Below, piece by piece: positions 37,355 through 45,654 of a stretch of 64,000 bases of DNA. Numbering within the stretch: position 1 is the stretch's first letter; every line of letters begins with the position of its first letter. The notes beneath the pieces were generated by a model. It had not been told where the DNA came from and made no database searches. It worked only from the letters and a program-made list of their open reading frames with translations. Source of the DNA: Desulfosarcina ovata subsp. ovata. Lineage in GTDB: Bacteria; Desulfobacterota; Desulfobacteria; Desulfobacterales; Desulfosarcinaceae. The position numbers were made by a program, and so were the translations under genes. The DNA is taken from assembly GCF_009689005.1 (NCBI RefSeq), contig NZ_AP021879.1, positions 1,736,001 to 1,800,000 of the forward strand, read 5' to 3'.

Positions 37355-37370
37355 ACCGCTCAAAGCGGTT
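37324..37370 (+). repeat. two tandem REP-like hairpins
   Basis: CCTCCAGC-AAA-GCTGGAGG (37324-37342) and AACCGCT-CAA-AGCGGTT (37354-37370), both perfect. A similar short hairpin, CAGCC-GAAA-GGCTG, lies at 38532-38545 on the other side of the Y1 transposase gene. Paired hairpins are what TnpA-REP/IS200-type enzymes bind. Confidence 0.6.
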
Positions 37371-37380
37371 AAGTTCGTTA

Positions 37381-37539
37381 GGATCGGGGATGAAATTAAT
37401 TGAACGTAATTGTGCCGGGCTTGTGCTCGTATTCAAGGCGCATCAACGGTTGCATACCGGGAGTATGTGGCCGTTGATGCAACACGGAAGACGGGCGCAA
37501 GAACAAGCAATTTCGTTTAATTAATAAAATTCCCGATCC
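37381..37539 (+). repeat. structured repeat, copy A (about 159 nt)
   Basis: Long imperfect hairpin. Outer GGATCGGG (37381-37388) pairs with CCCGATCC (37532-37539), an A/T-rich stem and AATTG/CAATT follow inward, then a 15-bp core (37420-37434 with 37487-37501), a 10-bp stem (37440-37449 with 37471-37480) and an apical CATAC/GTATG (37453-37457, 37463-37467). Constant words are TCGTATTCAAGGCG and CGGAAGACGG. The same design recurs at 50570-50729 with different stem sequences. It ends 18 nt before the stop of the Y1 transposase gene. Confidence 0.75.
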
Positions 37540-37557
37540 TTACCACGCACACGACTA

Positions 37558-38493
37558 TCAAATGTTTTCTGATAATCGTTTCAACGAAAACACCCCATCC
37601 AATCCCTTCACCGACTTTGGTTTCTTCTCATGCTTGGATTGAAAGAGATGCTTGAACTGCTGATAAGTATCCGAAACAAACTCACGCGAACCGATAATCC
37701 CGGAATCCGTAAAGTACCGCGTCCGGTATAAAAACCGTTCCTTACGACCAATCTCGAAGTTCCTTTCTCGTTCTTCGGTTACGATTTTTTCCGGTATCAT
37801 CTTGGTATAGGGCTTGTCCGTTTGCGGGATCGCTCCGGTTTCATACACATATTGCCGGTAAAGCCGCACCCTCTCCTTTTCACCGTTAACACTGAATTGC
37901 TTCAAGCCGAAATCGGTAATCAGGAAATTTTCTTTGTTGTTCGTCTGAATATGGTATCCGAGCGAATTCCAACGGTAATCCTCCGGACGTTCCACGATGC
38001 CGGCCCGTACCGGATTGAGGTCAATGTAGGCCAGACAATTGATAAGTGTCTCGCCCTCCTCTACAATCACGCTTTTGAACCGATCGCCCCAAAAGTAGCC
38101 TCGGCGGCCATGGCGTTTATTGTAAAACCGGGTGAAATTGACTTTGATTTCGCGCATGAATTCGGAAAGGCTGGCAAGTTTTTGCCTCATAAACGGTAGT
38201 TGCCCATCATTAACAGGTGCCTTCTTTTCACCGTAAAAATTGACCAACCGCACTTTCACTTCTTCATCGGAAAATCGATCATCGGGGATCATTTTGACCA
38301 AAAGGTGAAAATGATTCCCCATAAGTGCAAATCCGTATACCTCAGTAAAAAACAGACCGGCCATCCGCTTGATCAGTTCCAGTAAAAAATCCTTCTCGAA
38401 TGCCTCCAGCGGGAACCCGTCCAGGGCTGTCCTGGACATTACATGATAAACCGCTGTCTGATTTTGAACAATCATTCGGGATACACGCGGCAT
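37558..38493 (-). CDS. REP-associated (Y1/IS200-like) transposase
   Basis: 311 residues. The HUH motif is GNHFHLLVK (about 58-66) and the region YIDLNPVRAGIVERPEDYRWNSLGYH (about 155) supplies the catalytic tyrosine context of the RAYT family. GGAGACATC precedes ATG. These enzymes cut single-stranded DNA at REP hairpins; the array beside its 3' end (37324-37539) fits. The C-terminal about 80 residues are an extension beyond the core. Confidence 0.9.
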   Translation of the reverse strand: MPRVSRMIVQNQTAVYHVMSRTALDGFPLEAFEKDFLLELIKRMAGLFFTEVYGFALMGNHFHLLVKMIPDDRFSDEEVKVRLVNFYGEKKAPVNDGQLPFMRQKLASLSEFMREIKVNFTRFYNKRHGRRGYFWGDRFKSVIVEEGETLINCLAYIDLNPVRAGIVERPEDYRWNSLGYHIQTNNKENFLITDFGLKQFSVNGEKERVRLYRQYVYETGAIPQTDKPYTKMIPEKIVTEERERNFEIGRKERFLYRTRYFTDSGIIGSREFVSDTYQQFKHLFQSKHEKKPKSVKGLDGVFSLKRLSENI

Positions 38494-38531
38494 GATGTCT
38501 CCACTAGTCTACCAAAGAAAAATGTTTTTCC

Positions 38532-38545
38532 CAGCCGAAAGGCTG
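38532..38545. repeat. short hairpin upstream of the Y1 transposase
   Basis: CAGCC-GAAA-GGCTG perfect 5-bp stem with a GNRA-type loop, followed by CTTAA as in the hairpins on the other side of the gene. Possibly the other end of the element. Confidence 0.35.
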
Positions 38546-38583
38546 CTTAAAATTTGTCCGTGTTCGTCTGTGTGGGTCTGTGG

Positions 38584-38928
38584 CTAAATCTTATTATCCT
38601 GATATAGCCAAACCGCTTCCTTCTCAATCGTATCGACGAAGCGACCGCCTTTTTTCTGCATATTCTGCCACTCTTTCGCCGTGTAGATAAGGATATCGGT
38701 TGGTACGGGCAACATATCAAAATTCCACCGAATTGGTCTTTTTCCAAAAGGAATTAAAGAATCTTTTATAATGACAATAAGATCGAGGTCACTTCCGACA
38801 CCCCAATTACCTTTAGCCAACGATCCGAAATATCCCAGCTTGGTTATCTCTGGATGTGTTACCATCTGTTTTTCAAGCCATTGCCGAAGTGCTTTCTTCA
38901 CCTCGTCACGGCTCGGCCATTTGAGCAC
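38584..38928 (-). CDS. MNT-type nucleotidyltransferase (minimal NTase)
   Basis: 114 residues from GTG 38926-38928. GYFGSLAKGNWGVGSDLDLIVI is the GSxxxG plus DxD metal motif of pol-beta-like minimal nucleotidyltransferases. The start is chosen because LKWPSRDEV is the usual N-terminus of the family; a longer frame would run into the HEPN gene. It overlaps the HEPN gene by 23 nt. HEPN/MNT pairs act as toxin-antitoxin systems in which the MNT enzyme modifies and silences the HEPN RNase, an inference here. Confidence 0.85.
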   Translation of the reverse strand: MLKWPSRDEVKKALRQWLEKQMVTHPEITKLGYFGSLAKGNWGVGSDLDLIVIIKDSLIPFGKRPIRWNFDMLPVPTDILIYTAKEWQNMQKKGGRFVDTIEKEAVWLYQDNKI

Positions 38929-39295
38929 CGACGAATTCAATAATCTCACTGGCATATTTAATCCCATCCGCGCTTTGCAAAGGTCCGTAATGCTCAAATG
39001 GTGCTCCCTCGGGGTGCCCATTGGCATATCTGGTCGGAATATAAAAAGCATCGAGCACCTTTGCTTTGTCTATCAACCCTTCCGGAACCGCTATGGGCAG
39101 CTCTTTAAGTAAACGTGCAACAATGTGCCCCCAAGCCTCTTGTGAAAGGCTTAAATGGAGGGCCTTCACTGCCTTTTCGGCAGCCTGTTGGGCTGCGAAA
39201 CAGGCCCATTCGTGACGTTCTTCCGCCTTTGAAGATTTGGCTTGTTCCAAATCCCTTTTTGCTTGCTGAAACCAGTCTCTCGCCCGATCCGGCAT
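38906..39295 (-). CDS. HEPN-domain protein
   Basis: 129 residues, all-helical HEPN fold of the COG2250 type: ARDWFQQAKRDLEQAK, ACFAAQQAAEKAVKAL, LDAFYIPTRYANG. I do not see the RxxxxH catalytic RNase motif of HepT, so this may be a non-nuclease HEPN. It lies upstream of the minimal nucleotidyltransferase gene with which it overlaps. Confidence 0.85.
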   Translation of the reverse strand: MPDRARDWFQQAKRDLEQAKSSKAEERHEWACFAAQQAAEKAVKALHLSLSQEAWGHIVARLLKELPIAVPEGLIDKAKVLDAFYIPTRYANGHPEGAPFEHYGPLQSADGIKYASEIIEFVGAQMAEP

Positions 39296-39433
39296 TTACG
39301 ATCTCCGTTAATGAGGTAGGCATACAATCCTTAACAAATCATGCGGCAAAGCTATTTCAAATTTTCTTAGGTGTCAATCATTTTGTAATAAGTACCTGTC
39401 CCTTTATCACTTTATCAGTCTTTTCTTGGTCAG

Positions 39434-41146
39434 TCAGCTTTTCCCCGTCCACCGGCTGTCCTTCAGGTGACTGAGGTCAATCGTATAGTCCAGCTTCGAG
39501 ACCACCTTTTCCATCAGCGTTGCCGGCTTGAACGCTTTCCCGTATAGGTCCCAGGTAATGTCACCACGGCCTTTATGTCCGACGAACTCCTTCACGTATT
39601 GTTGTTCAGCGCCGCTTTGCTTCAGGTGATTGATGAGGGTGTGCCGAAATGAGTGAAACGACTTCCTACGTGGGGGTGCCTCAACGCCAGCACGTTGTTT
39701 GAACTTGGCGAACCACTGACCGAACCCATGTCCCCACCGATTGTTCACGTAGACCAGTTCATGGAACACCCGCTTTTCATTGGGGCCGATACTCTTGACG
39801 AACTCAGGGAAGCGGAGGTCTTCGACAAGGAATGGATGAAGCGGAACAATTCGGCGCTCACCGGTTTTAACCGACTTACGTTCCGCATTATCGTCCCTGA
39901 TGTCTATAGCCCAGATACCATCTCGCTGAACCACGTCCTCAATCAGAAGCTGACAAAGCTCCTCCATTCTGGCCCCCGTGTACAGGCCGAGCAATGGAAC
40001 CCAAAAATGGGCAGCCTTGGTGTGGTTATTGTTCCCATATTCGTCGGAGTCAACAAACATCAGGCTGAGATCCTCCGGTTCAAATACATCCCTCTTTTCA
40101 CTGGCCTTCCGCTTGTCCTTCAATCTGAGGTCTTCAGCTGGATTGACGCGGTAGAGATCGGGATCCCGCTTCATGGCAAGACCGAAGATGCGCTTTGCTG
40201 CATCCATGAAAAAGTTGATGCGGGATATTGACATGGGCTTGCCGCTGAGGGTGGACGCACCGCTCCTGAGACCATCCCTGAACGCCTTCACCCGATTGTA
40301 ATCGATTGTATGGAGATGGGTGTCAGGACCAAGACCGGCCACGATCTGGTCCTTGGCAATCTGGTAATCAGTTAGGGAACGCGGATTCCAGCCGCCACCG
40401 TATTCGCTGATGAAATCATCCCCGGCTTGCTTCATGGTGGCTGAGGTTCGCTCCCGTTGGTGCCCATATGCGTCCCCTTGTCCCTGCTTTGGGGTTTCCC
40501 CGTGGTTATGGTCGATTAATTCACGCAGGGACTCATCCTCGGGTGATGAATAATTGCCCATGGTCCTTTCCTGTTCGACCTGTAAAACATCGATCTTGGC
40601 TTTGGTGATTTCCCTGCAAAGGAGATTATAGTCTTCGGATCCCTGCTCAATATCCAGTCCACGTTCTTCGATGAGGTTCTTCACGTCACGTTCAACAGGC
40701 CGGCGGTCACACTTCGCTAAAGCCTCCCTCATGTCAGCTTCCATGAATCCCAGGAACTGGACTCGTTTATCAAGGTCATCATCGGTAAAGGGGTGATGTA
40801 GATTGATTCGGTAATCCTCCTCCCACTCCAGGCTATCCTTGATGTATCCCCTGATGATTTCATTGATTTTATCTTTATCGAGCTTGGTCATATCGTTTTT
40901 ATTTTCCCCGTATGCAATCCTTATCTTTCGGAATAGTTGCAACACCCTGCCAGCAATCAGCATAGATAGGGGTTGAGCCTCAGAGAGGTAACCTGTCCTC
41001 AATGATGCACGCAACTCTTTTTTACCGACACATGGCTGAAGGTCAAGCGGAACCTTCATTCTGAAATAGTAACAGCCGCGTCTTGGGGTATTGAGCAGGT
41101 AGGAAGGTGAACGGATAGCACAGCGCTTGCGCTTGCTGTTGGGCAT
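39434..41146 (-). CDS. tyrosine-type site-specific recombinase (integrase)
   Basis: 570 residues, large for the family. The N-terminal region (SPSYLLNTPRRGCYYFRMKVP) resembles phage-type integrases with an added arm; the catalytic domain begins near residue 375. Box I Arg is in GLYTGARMEELCQL, box II HxxR in HSFRHTLINHLKQ, and the tyrosine is in WDLYGKAF. ATG 41146 has AGGAGG 9 nt upstream. Its 5' end faces tRNA-Phe 125 nt away, the normal arrangement for an island integrase using a tRNA 3' end as attachment site. Confidence 0.92.
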   Translation of the reverse strand: MPNSKRKRCAIRSPSYLLNTPRRGCYYFRMKVPLDLQPCVGKKELRASLRTGYLSEAQPLSMLIAGRVLQLFRKIRIAYGENKNDMTKLDKDKINEIIRGYIKDSLEWEEDYRINLHHPFTDDDLDKRVQFLGFMEADMREALAKCDRRPVERDVKNLIEERGLDIEQGSEDYNLLCREITKAKIDVLQVEQERTMGNYSSPEDESLRELIDHNHGETPKQGQGDAYGHQRERTSATMKQAGDDFISEYGGGWNPRSLTDYQIAKDQIVAGLGPDTHLHTIDYNRVKAFRDGLRSGASTLSGKPMSISRINFFMDAAKRIFGLAMKRDPDLYRVNPAEDLRLKDKRKASEKRDVFEPEDLSLMFVDSDEYGNNNHTKAAHFWVPLLGLYTGARMEELCQLLIEDVVQRDGIWAIDIRDDNAERKSVKTGERRIVPLHPFLVEDLRFPEFVKSIGPNEKRVFHELVYVNNRWGHGFGQWFAKFKQRAGVEAPPRRKSFHSFRHTLINHLKQSGAEQQYVKEFVGHKGRGDITWDLYGKAFKPATLMEKVVSKLDYTIDLSHLKDSRWTGKS

Positions 41147-41232
41147 TGGATGGCCTCCTGTCTTGGTTGTGTACCCTTGACGTGTACCACCAAAGTGTAC
41201 CACCCCTGAAATAAGGGAGAGGCCAAAAGAAA

Positions 41233-41256
41233 AACCCGCTGAAAAATCAACGGGTT
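41233..41256 (-). terminator. terminator after tRNA-Phe
   Basis: AACCCG..TGA and TCA..CGGGTT form a 9-bp stem with one mismatch around four A. On the minus strand it is followed by TTTTTC. It lies 15 nt past the tRNA 3' end. Confidence 0.7.
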
Positions 41257-41271
41257 ATCCTTGCTTGCAAG

Positions 41272-41344
41272 TGCCGAGGGACAGAATCGAACTGCCGACA
41301 CGGGGATTTTCAGTCCCCTGCTCTACCGACTGAGCTACCTCGGC
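41272..41344 (-). tRNA. tRNA-Phe (anticodon GAA)
   Basis: Acceptor GCCGAGG/CCTCGGC, D-loop GTAGCTCAGTCGGTAGAGC, anticodon loop CTGAAAA within GGGGA/TCCCC, T-arm GGCAGTTCGATTCTGTC, discriminator A. No CCA is encoded (next bases CTT), unlike tRNA-Arg in this window. Likely integration target for the adjacent recombinase. Confidence 0.95.
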
Positions 41345-41601
41345 GGGGCTCCTGAAGAGGCGCTTGGCCGTTTCAAGAAAGTCCGCATATAAACCTTTTC
41401 AGGAAAATAAGTCAAGGAAATTTTTGAAATACGGCAAACAATTTCAAAATTCTCATTATCGACGCACATTTTGATCTTTAAAAAGTTTGGTCATATCATT
41501 GTGAGAGGTTATCATCCATTGACCCGCATGAAAACCTGGGTAAAAATAAGAAGTCTGAATAAGATTCAGATTTCATTTAAACCCGTGAGATGTGATTTCC
41601 G

Positions 41602-41841
41602 ATGAACAAACTACAGGCTATGGCCCATATAATGGCGTTGTTGGCAGAGCATACGCCCATGAAACCGGGGGATCGGAAATACAAGGCGGCCAGGAAATTG
41701 GTCGCGGAACTGATCGATTACTTAGGGCCGAAGGCTGCGGTAATCCAGGTTGCCAAGGAGAAAGCATACACGATGGAACGGATAGAGCAGTTGTGCGTTC
41801 AGCAACGGTTTGAAGAAAAATTCCCTCCCATCATATTCTGA
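41602..41841 (+). CDS. small hypothetical protein
   Basis: 79 residues from ATG 41602, mostly helical and basic (MNKLQAMAHIMALLAEHTP, KYKAARKLVAELIDYLG, KEKAYTMERIEQLCVQQRF). No domain recognised and only a weak GAG-containing ribosome site. It lies between tRNA-Phe and the convergent diguanylate cyclase gene. Its 3' end overlaps an opposite frame at 41799-42017. Confidence 0.4.
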   Translation: MNKLQAMAHIMALLAEHTPMKPGDRKYKAARKLVAELIDYLGPKAAVIQVAKEKAYTMERIEQLCVQQRFEEKFPPIIF

Positions 41842-42017
41842 TGGAAAAACGACCGTTGCTTCTCAAGGTTATCCTCACTGCTTTTAAAAGACGATTGGAT
41901 AGCAACCAGTTTATCGTGGAGTTCACCCTTGGCGGCAATTGCCGGCACCAACATGTCGTCTAACCGTTTTATGCGGTTCTGATATTCCCGGCACATGGAC
42001 AGGTCCAGGCCGACCAT
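41799..42017 (-). CDS. possible small coiled-coil protein
   Basis: 72 residues, amphipathic (YQNRIKRLDDMLVPAIAAKGELHDKLVAI, KSSEDNLEKQ). It would start 36 nt after the diguanylate cyclase stop on the same strand, but the ribosome site is poor. It overlaps the end of the plus-strand small gene by 43 nt, so one of the two may be false. Confidence 0.3.
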   Translation of the reverse strand: MVGLDLSMCREYQNRIKRLDDMLVPAIAAKGELHDKLVAIQSSFKSSEDNLEKQRSFFHQNMMGGNFSSNRC

Positions 42018-42053
42018 CCGCCCCTAATGTCGGAGCGTCAACGTTGGAGACAA

Positions 42054-43346
42054 CTATCCGTCGACAACCCGGTTTCTGCCCTGTTGCTTTGCTCTGTATA
42101 GCGCGGCATCGGCTCTCATAACGATACCCTTTGGCGTATCCCTGTCCAAATACTCTGCGACACCAAAACTGGAAGTAATCCTTCCGACATCCGGAAAGTT
42201 GGTTGTTTCAATGATCCTGCGCAGTTTTTCGGCAATCCCTGACGCGCACCGCCTATCCTGATGAGGTAAAATTACGAGGAACTCCTCCCCTCCCCACCGG
42301 CCCGGAACATCCGTTTTCCGGAAATTGGCTTTTAGCAGACCGGCAACTTCTTTCAGCACGTCGTCACCAATAAGATGACCATATGTATCATTGACCTGTT
42401 TGAAATTATCGATATCCAGCAGAATGATGGAAAACGTGCTTCGATATCGCTGTACCCGGTTGATTTCATTTTCCAGTGCTTCATCGATTTTCATGCGGTT
42501 ATTCAAACCGGTCAGTGCATCGGTCCGGATACCGATATAAGCATTCTTCAGTGCCAACAGCATCCGCCGAAAAGCGTGGGCAAGAGAATCGATTTCATCA
42601 CCGGGCATCTGGGAAAAATTCAGATCACCAACGTGCTCGTCAAAGGTCTGGATCATTTTTTCAAAACGCCAGCCGTCATTAACTTGCGCCCCTTCAGTTT
42701 TCCGATCCGTTTCACTGCCCTGGATATGCTGCATAGCATTGCGCAACGAACTGACCGGGATCAGAACAAAACGTGTCAAAATGCGGTTCAGTAGCACGCC
42801 GATCAGAAACGCCAAAGACAGAATCAGAGCCACAAAGATGAAGACAATCTCAATAGTCTGGCGCTGCATGGTGGACAGAGAGAAATCAATCCGCCAGAAT
42901 CCCACACACTCGCCATAGGCAACGATGGCACTGGTATAGCTGAATACAGTCTGTCCATTCCATTTCCGGACAACTCCCGTCGGGGTGGATAAAAGCGACG
43001 GCAGCTGATTGTTCAAAAGGTTCCCGGAGACCTGACTATCGGTTGAAACCAGCACCTTGCCCAATTCATCGTAAGTCGTAATGGCAATCAGATTCGCTTT
43101 CCGCTGCATGATTTCTTTCAGACTTGTGCGGACGGCCAGGATTTGAGTAGCAAAAATTTCATTGCCCAATTGCTCCTGATATTGTTCGGTCAGATCGCCA
43201 AGGGCAAGATGGATCTGCTGTATCGCAGCATGGCGCCGACCGTTCTCGTAAATCGCCAGTGCCGTGCCAAATATGAAGGCAACAACCAGCAGAGTCAGGC
43301 TAAGAGAGAGATTGACCTTGTATCTGAGGCTCTGACGGTTCAACAT
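42054..43346 (-). CDS. membrane diguanylate cyclase (GGDEF)
   Basis: 430 residues. Helices at about 14-32 and 168-190 enclose an extracytoplasmic sensor (about 33-167); a HAMP-like segment with a 30-residue insert leads to GGDEF (about 265-427). The active site reads GGEEF and the inhibitory site RKTD lies five residues before it (RKTDVPGRWGGEEF), so product inhibition should work. It makes c-di-GMP from two GTP. The upstream gene encodes a periplasmic binding protein, a likely ligand partner. PilZ and HDOD proteins elsewhere in the window are possible targets. Confidence 0.95.
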   Translation of the reverse strand: MLNRQSLRYKVNLSLSLTLLVVAFIFGTALAIYENGRRHAAIQQIHLALGDLTEQYQEQLGNEIFATQILAVRTSLKEIMQRKANLIAITTYDELGKVLVSTDSQVSGNLLNNQLPSLLSTPTGVVRKWNGQTVFSYTSAIVAYGECVGFWRIDFSLSTMQRQTIEIVFIFVALILSLAFLIGVLLNRILTRFVLIPVSSLRNAMQHIQGSETDRKTEGAQVNDGWRFEKMIQTFDEHVGDLNFSQMPGDEIDSLAHAFRRMLLALKNAYIGIRTDALTGLNNRMKIDEALENEINRVQRYRSTFSIILLDIDNFKQVNDTYGHLIGDDVLKEVAGLLKANFRKTDVPGRWGGEEFLVILPHQDRRCASGIAEKLRRIIETTNFPDVGRITSSFGVAEYLDRDTPKGIVMRADAALYRAKQQGRNRVVDG

Positions 43347-43416
43347 GTTTTCCTTGGGTCAGCGGTCGCGCCCGTGCGCGGGCGCGTGGAATCATTCATC
43401 GGACATTTTTCCGTCT

Positions 43417-44571
43417 TCAATCCGGTGGGATCGTCATCAATAGCGCGGGGCGGCCATCTGTAATTTTCATGATCACCACCTGTTTCAGGGGGTCACCATT
43501 TTTATCCATAGAGATTTTTCCCGTAACGCCATCGAAGTCTTTTGTTGCCGCCAAGGCGTCGCGGATCGCGGAGCGGCTGATTGAAGCCGCACGTTTGATG
43601 GCATCGAACAGCAGCATGGCCGCATCATATGAAATGGCCGCGAAATCAGTGACGTCATAAACGTGTTCATAGCCCCTAATAAAAACCTTTGTTTTTTGCG
43701 TATCCAGATCCTTGCTCCAGTGTGCGGAATAGTAACCCTCCTTCAAGTCCTGCCCACCATTGGCATAAAACTGCCGATACGGCCATCCGTCACCGCCAAG
43801 CATCTTTGCCCGGATACCGATAATCTGCGCTTGCCGGACGATATACCCGCTTTCCGCATGGCCGGGAACAAAAAGCAGATCCGGATCCAGGCGGGCAACC
43901 GGTTTCAAAAGGTCCTGGAAATCGGTCTGCTGAAATTTGTAATTCATTACGGCAGCAATGTTCCCGCCCCTGGCCGTAAAATGCTTCTGAAATATTTCCG
44001 AAAGGCCAATGCTGTAATTGCTGGTAACATTCTGCACGACTACCGCCGTTGTGGCATTCAACTTATCCCGGGCAAACCTGGCCAGGGCGTGGCCCTGAAA
44101 CGAATCGACGAAACAGGCCCGAAAAATGTAATCACCGGTCCGGGTCACATCCGGATGGGTTGAATCTGGGCTGATCATCGGCACCTTCATTTTCTGTAGA
44201 TAAGGCGCCATGGCCAGCGAATGTGAACTCCAGGAAGCCCCGATCACGGCAACGACGCCATCCCCGACCGCTTTTTTGGCGGCCAATCGGCTTTGAATGG
44301 GCGTGCTGTGGTTGTCGTATTCCATCAACTTTATCTTTTTTCCATGCACCCCGCCGTTTGCATTGACTTCATTTACAGCAAAACGCACCGCTTCCAAAAG
44401 CTCAAGATTATCTTCGGCGGCCTCCCCGGATTTTGCAAAAACAGCACCCACCGTAATCCATGCATCTGCACGGCATAGGGTTAGATGGCCTCCCAGGCAT
44501 ACGAATAGCAGTCCGAAAACCAAGACGCGTTTACGCATCCATTGGTTTGCTTTTTTTTTCTTTGCTTTCAT
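43417..44571 (-). CDS. periplasmic branched-chain amino-acid-type binding protein
   Basis: 384 residues with a signal peptide (about 12-34). Peripla_BP_6 features: TVGAVFAKSGEAAEDNLELLEAVRFAVNEVNANGG, VAVIGASWSSHSLAMAPYLQ, and GDYIFRACFVDSFQG. LivJ-like proteins bind amino acids, amides or urea. No permease or ATPase is near; the next gene is a diguanylate cyclase 70 nt downstream. I infer that it presents a ligand to the cyclase sensor instead of feeding a transporter. Confidence 0.88.
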   Translation of the reverse strand: MKAKKKKANQWMRKRVLVFGLLFVCLGGHLTLCRADAWITVGAVFAKSGEAAEDNLELLEAVRFAVNEVNANGGVHGKKIKLMEYDNHSTPIQSRLAAKKAVGDGVVAVIGASWSSHSLAMAPYLQKMKVPMISPDSTHPDVTRTGDYIFRACFVDSFQGHALARFARDKLNATTAVVVQNVTSNYSIGLSEIFQKHFTARGGNIAAVMNYKFQQTDFQDLLKPVARLDPDLLFVPGHAESGYIVRQAQIIGIRAKMLGGDGWPYRQFYANGGQDLKEGYYSAHWSKDLDTQKTKVFIRGYEHVYDVTDFAAISYDAAMLLFDAIKRAASISRSAIRDALAATKDFDGVTGKISMDKNGDPLKQVVIMKITDGRPALLMTIPPD

Positions 44572-45000
44572 ACCTTTTTCCTGTTTACTTCATTTTACGT
44601 GGATGATCGAAAAATAACGGGTATCCATTTCAATAGCAAGCCCTTGACGCAGGAGATGACTTCATTGCCGCATATTTATCCAAAAGCCAGCCGAAGCCAG
44701 GGGACCGACTTTTTTCCCTCCGGATTTTGCGATATTGGGTTCATTGTGGCATTTATTTCATACAATACCCATAGAATTACCCAACATTTTTGTGCCTTTA
44801 ATTTCAAAATTGACTGTTCTTCAGTGCCAATGCCTTGTCAACCGGCGAATAATAGGCTCTAATGGTTTCGCGCACTTTTGGCGCAAAGATTGCTGCATCT
44901 TACTCGAACCGAGATGACCAACGGCCCCCCGAGTCGACTGGATCATCGTTTTCCAAACCCGTGGCCCTGTGATATGGATGAAAAAAGAACCGGAGGCAGC
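44572..45000. other. intergenic gap, no confident gene
   Basis: 429 nt between the binding-protein start (minus) and a plus-strand small gene. Contains their promoters, none clear. Short open frames are A/T-rich and lack ribosome sites. Confidence 0.35.
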
Positions 45001-45288
45001 ATGCAAACCAATCTGAGTTCAGGTATCGAGAAGCGCAAGCAGAAAAGAAAACCCGGCGAAAGAAGCAACACTTTTCTTGAGGAGGCCCTGGCAGCACGTG
45101 AGGCGTATCTGCAACAGCACCCGCACATGCGCGAATACCAGACGGAAATCGACAGCGTATTGGACAAATCCGGAAACAACCAGGGACGAATGGCTGTCCT
45201 GGTCACCCTGATGCAAGGGAAATTGTTAGAAATGCAGAAAGAACTCTATCGCGTGACCCAGCTATTGGGCGAATCTGTAAAATCATAG
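45001..45288 (+). CDS. small hypothetical protein
   Basis: 95 residues from ATG 45001 with GGAGG 6 nt upstream; an upstream extension of the frame has no ribosome site. Basic N-terminus (IEKRKQKRKPGERS) then helices (FLEEALAAREAYLQQHP, GRMAVLVTLMQGKLLEMQKELYRV). No family identified. Followed by a strong terminator, so it is probably a single-gene transcript. Confidence 0.6.
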   Translation: MQTNLSSGIEKRKQKRKPGERSNTFLEEALAAREAYLQQHPHMREYQTEIDSVLDKSGNNQGRMAVLVTLMQGKLLEMQKELYRVTQLLGESVKS

Positions 45289-45340
45289 CAACCGATTTCA
45301 CTGCGGTCATTCACAGTTCGACCGACGACTGATGCCCAAT

Positions 45341-45383
45341 GAAAAAGGAGCACTGATGGTGTGGTCATTGGCGCTCCTTTTTC
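45341..45383 (+). terminator. strong bidirectional terminator
   Basis: GAAAAAGGAGC (45341-45351) and GCTCCTTTTTC (45373-45383), 11-bp perfect stem with T/A-rich arms, 21-nt loop, further T after it. Confidence 0.8.
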
Positions 45384-45404
45384 ATTTTTTCAGAAGGAGG
45401 TCCG

Positions 45405-45600
45405 ATGAAGCTGATGACCGGCCTGGCAATCGGGTTGATCTGTCTGGGCGTGGTCCTTCCGGCAGCCCAGGCCCAGGATGCCAGGGAACGGGTGCAGCCC
45501 GCGTTAGGCCATTACCGCGGAAAGGCATCCTAGGCCACCGTTGAAATGGTGATTCACCGCCGTCGTGGCAACACAGGATAACTATGGACGCCTGAACCAG
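45405..45600 (+). pseudogene. remnant of an outer-membrane lipoprotein-sorting protein gene
   Basis: ATG 45405 has AGAAGGAGG upstream. A signal peptide (MKLMTGLAIGLICLG...AQA) is followed by DARERVQPALGHYRGKAS, a TAG at 45531-45533, then ATVEMVIHRRRGNT in the same frame, and the frame dies at TAA. The HYRGKAS-ATVEMVIHR run matches the N-terminus of LolA-fold sorting proteins, so the TAG is a nonsense change and the rest is deleted at the permease gene end. Confidence 0.6.
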
Positions 45601-45654
45601 CGGTCCGCCGGGCGATCGAAGACGCGCATTCCTTCGGGTCTCATGAACTTCTCC

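Noticed and set aside
37324..37539. CRISPR array
   Set aside because: Hairpins differ in sequence and spacing; no repeated identical units and no cas genes in the window.
38547..38747. 66-residue minus-strand frame
   Set aside because: Out-of-frame shadow of the nucleotidyltransferase gene.
28125..41203. Type VI or contractile injection system
   Set aside because: No VgrG, Hcp, sheath, baseplate or ATPase genes are present; only possible cargo.
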